A DNA stretch of 64,000 nt. Source: Verrucomicrobiota bacterium (GTDB lineage: Bacteria; Verrucomicrobiota; Verrucomicrobiia; Verrucomicrobiales; V1-33). Location of the stretch: positions 1 through 64,000 of the forward strand of contig QQNF01000006.1 in NCBI GenBank assembly GCA_003402705.1, given 5' to 3'. A model generated the notes under the pieces. It saw only the letters and a program-made list of their open reading frames with translations, was not told the origin of the DNA and did no database searches. The position numbers were made by a program, and so were the translations under genes. Positions 62,314-64,000 of this stretch are shown here, piece by piece (position 1 is the stretch's first letter; every line of letters begins with the position of its first letter).

Positions 62314-64000
62314 TCAACCCGCGACAGCGTGATACGCATAATCGAGGCCCTTCCGGAGTTGCCACGCGCGGTCCCTCGCGTCCTCGATCCCCTTAGCCCG
62401 TTCCAACACCTTCCCGAGAGTCTTGCGCACCTCTGAATCGACCTTTTCGTCGTTCGCCAGAATCTCGAGACAGGTTTTGTAGATGTCCGCGCATTGGGCA
62501 TGGTCGCCATGATTGAAGATAGGGACGCCGCGGCTGATCGCCGCTTCGATGCGTTCGGCTGGCTCCATCGACGCCGTTTTCTCTCCTTTGGCACCCGCTT
62601 CGGGAGCCAGAGGGAGCAGCACCGCATCAATCACATGGATGATTCCGTTATCGCATTGGATGTCGGTTGTTCGGATGGTCGCGTCATTGGCTCTGAGAAC
62701 CCCGTCCTTGATGGCGAAGGCGACCTTGCTCCCATTGAGAGTGGTACCTGACTTCGCATTGAGAGCGTCGCCCGCCGTGACCTTGCCAGCGAAGACATGG
62801 TACTTGAGGATTGCCTGCAGCTGCGCAAGGTTTTCCGGCTTCAGCAGCGTTCCCACAGTGCCTTCCGGGAGCTTCGCGAATGCTTCATCCGTTGGTGCCA
62901 GAATCGTGAAGGGGCCTTCGCCCGCAAGCACAGGGGCCAGCGCGGCAGCTTCGACGGCGGCGAGCAATGTCTTGAAATTCCCTGCCCGTTTCGCCACGCC
63001 AATGAGGTCGTTAGCGACGGCTTCCTTCGCTGGCGCCGGAGGGAGCAGCACCGCATCAATCACATGGATCACGCCATTCGCGCACCCGATGTCAGCGTTG
63101 AGAATAGCCGATTTGCCGACGAGGACTTTGCCGTCGCTGAAGGAAATGGCCAGTTTTCCACCCTCGACGGTGGCGGCCTCTCCAGCCTCTAGCGCCTTGG
63201 CGAGTTTGACCGCACCCGGGACCACATGAAATTTGAGAATCGCCTGCAACTGCGCCTTGTTTTCCGGTTTCAGAAGATTCTCCACCGTTCCCTCCGGCAG
63301 CTTGGCGAAAGCTTCATCCGTCGGCGCGAAGACCGTGAATGGCCCATCGCCCTGAAGCACGCCGACGAGATCCGCCGCAGTCAGGGCCGCCGCTAGGGTT
63401 TTGAATCGACCATCGGCCAGCGCCTGATCAACGACATTCGCCGAATTGGCGCTGTAGGCCCTGATCCAGTCGACCTCCATGGCGAAGGGGCCGGCCTTCT
63501 TGTCGCCGAGCAGCAGGCCGAGGCGGCTGATTTTCGCTGGATTGAAGACTTCGTCCTTGAGCATGGTCCCGCGCCAGCTGCCGACAAAACTGCCAAAAGG
63601 AACCCGAACTTCCGTCCATTCGCCCTTCTTTGTCGCAAACCCGGCCATGAAGGAAACCTCCATGCCCCGATACCGTGCGTCGGTACCGACGCGCATCTGG
63701 TACGTCCGGCCATCCCCTTTGACCCTGATCACAAGGCCCTCGCTGCCTGCGAGATCGAGAGCGAGGTCACCGGTGCGGAGGGATGAAAAGCCACCGTTGT
63801 TCTCAAGCGAAAGCTCACCGCTGAAGCGGAGGATTCCATCCTCACTGAAGGCAAGATTTCCTTTCGAAAGACCGCCCATCACGCCGTCGTCGACAACCTT
63901 CCATCCGAGCTTCTGGTTTTCCTCGGCAGTGAATTCAGATACCGGCTTGTCAGCAGCTCGCGCCTTGGCGGGAATCATCGCCATGGACGCAAGGAAGGCT
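62314..64000 (-). CDS. Secreted CIA30/fasciclin protein, 5' end cut by window edge
   Basis: At least 561 residues visible; the reading frame continues past 64000, and the codons before 63984 (AFLASMAMIPAKARAA) are the end of a signal peptide, so the start lies outside. Order: a CIA30-type beta-sandwich (LGWKVVDDGVMGGLSKGNL...EVDWIRAY), two fasciclin (FAS1) domains with the H-box-like FHVVPGAV and YHVFAGKV and the GDGPFTVFAPTDEAFAKLP / GEGPFTILAPTDEAFAKLP motifs, and a C-terminal ~100-residue helical region (ADIYKTCLEILANDEKVDSEVRKTL). FAS1 proteins mediate adhesion. The CIA30-FAS1-helical combination is unusual. Confidence 0.88.
   Translation of the reverse strand, partial: AFLASMAMIPAKARAADKPVSEFTAEENQKLGWKVVDDGVMGGLSKGNLAFSEDGILRFSGELSLENNGGFSSLRTGDLALDLAGSEGLVIRVKGDGRTYQMRVGTDARYRGMEVSFMAGFATKKGEWTEVRVPFGSFVGSWRGTMLKDEVFNPAKISRLGLLLGDKKAGPFAMEVDWIRAYSANSANVVDQALADGRFKTLAAALTAADLVGVLQGDGPFTVFAPTDEAFAKLPEGTVENLLKPENKAQLQAILKFHVVPGAVKLAKALEAGEAATVEGGKLAISFSDGKVLVGKSAILNADIGCANGVIHVIDAVLLPPAPAKEAVANDLIGVAKRAGNFKTLLAAVEAAALAPVLAGEGPFTILAPTDEAFAKLPEGTVGTLLKPENLAQLQAILKYHVFAGKVTAGDALNAKSGTTLNGSKVAFAIKDGVLRANDATIRTTDIQCDNGIIHVIDAVLLPLAPEAGAKGEKTASMEPAERIEAAISRGVPIFNHGDHAQCADIYKTCLEILANDEKVDSEVRKTLGKVLERAKGIEDARDRAWQLRKGLDYAYHAVAG

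Noticed and set aside
1-64000. Prophage or IS element
   Set aside because: No integrase, transposase, capsid, terminase or terminal inverted repeats recognised anywhere in the window.

Overview
The window looks like a chromosomal segment of a high-GC member of the Verrucomicrobiota (Planctomycetota is the alternative). Reasons: PEP-CTERM secreted proteins, a DUF1501 gene paired with a Planctomycete-type cytochrome/DUF1549/DUF1553 gene, a type I sulfatase, sialate O-acetylesterase, GH81 glucanase, PQQ-type propeller proteins, and an unusually large secreted protein. Housekeeping genes (scpA, scpB, rpsT, purC, pyrD, ftsH) show that this is ordinary chromosome. No rRNA, tRNA, CRISPR array, transposase or integrase was recognised.

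Layout. 1-645: tandem ~122-bp extragenic repeats. 0.65-1.9 kb: two tandem paralogous PEP-CTERM genes. 1.9-8.5 kb: accessory island with an AAA/DUF4143 ATPase divergent from a 1324-aa Mrr-nuclease/STAND NTPase (Avs-like defence candidate), then a two-gene unit with one immunity-like protein. 8.7-41 kb: core with a very strong strand bias (the + strand is C-rich whichever strand is coding), holding secreted catabolic genes, scpAB, a permease interrupted by an amber codon, rpsT, purC, pyrD, FIST, ftsH, two small lipoproteins, a sulfatase and GH81. 41.3-42.9 kb: a RES/Xre toxin-antitoxin pair lying between remnants of a type I restriction system (hsdS tail before it, hsdM scraps after it). 43.0-50.9 kb: a PQQ-propeller protein and a 2168-aa secreted protein.

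50.9-61.5 kb: the most interesting region. A three-gene leftward unit encodes (i) a 113-aa EACC1-like component, (ii) a CHAT protease-STAND-TPR protein, in this sequence split by a -1 frameshift, and (iii) an HD domain-STAND-TPR protein with 16 near-identical 105-bp TPR repeats. The unit is bracketed by a 55-bp direct repeat that is the 3' end, including the stop codon, of the upstream 2168-aa gene. Its base composition is unlike the core. I read it as a horizontally acquired NTP-dependent conflict or defence island in which the two STAND proteins are sensors/switches and the CHAT and HD domains are effectors.

61.6-64 kb: a VapBC-like PIN toxin-antitoxin pair and, running off the right edge, a secreted CIA30-plus-fasciclin protein.

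All assignments come from reading motifs by eye; no database search was run.
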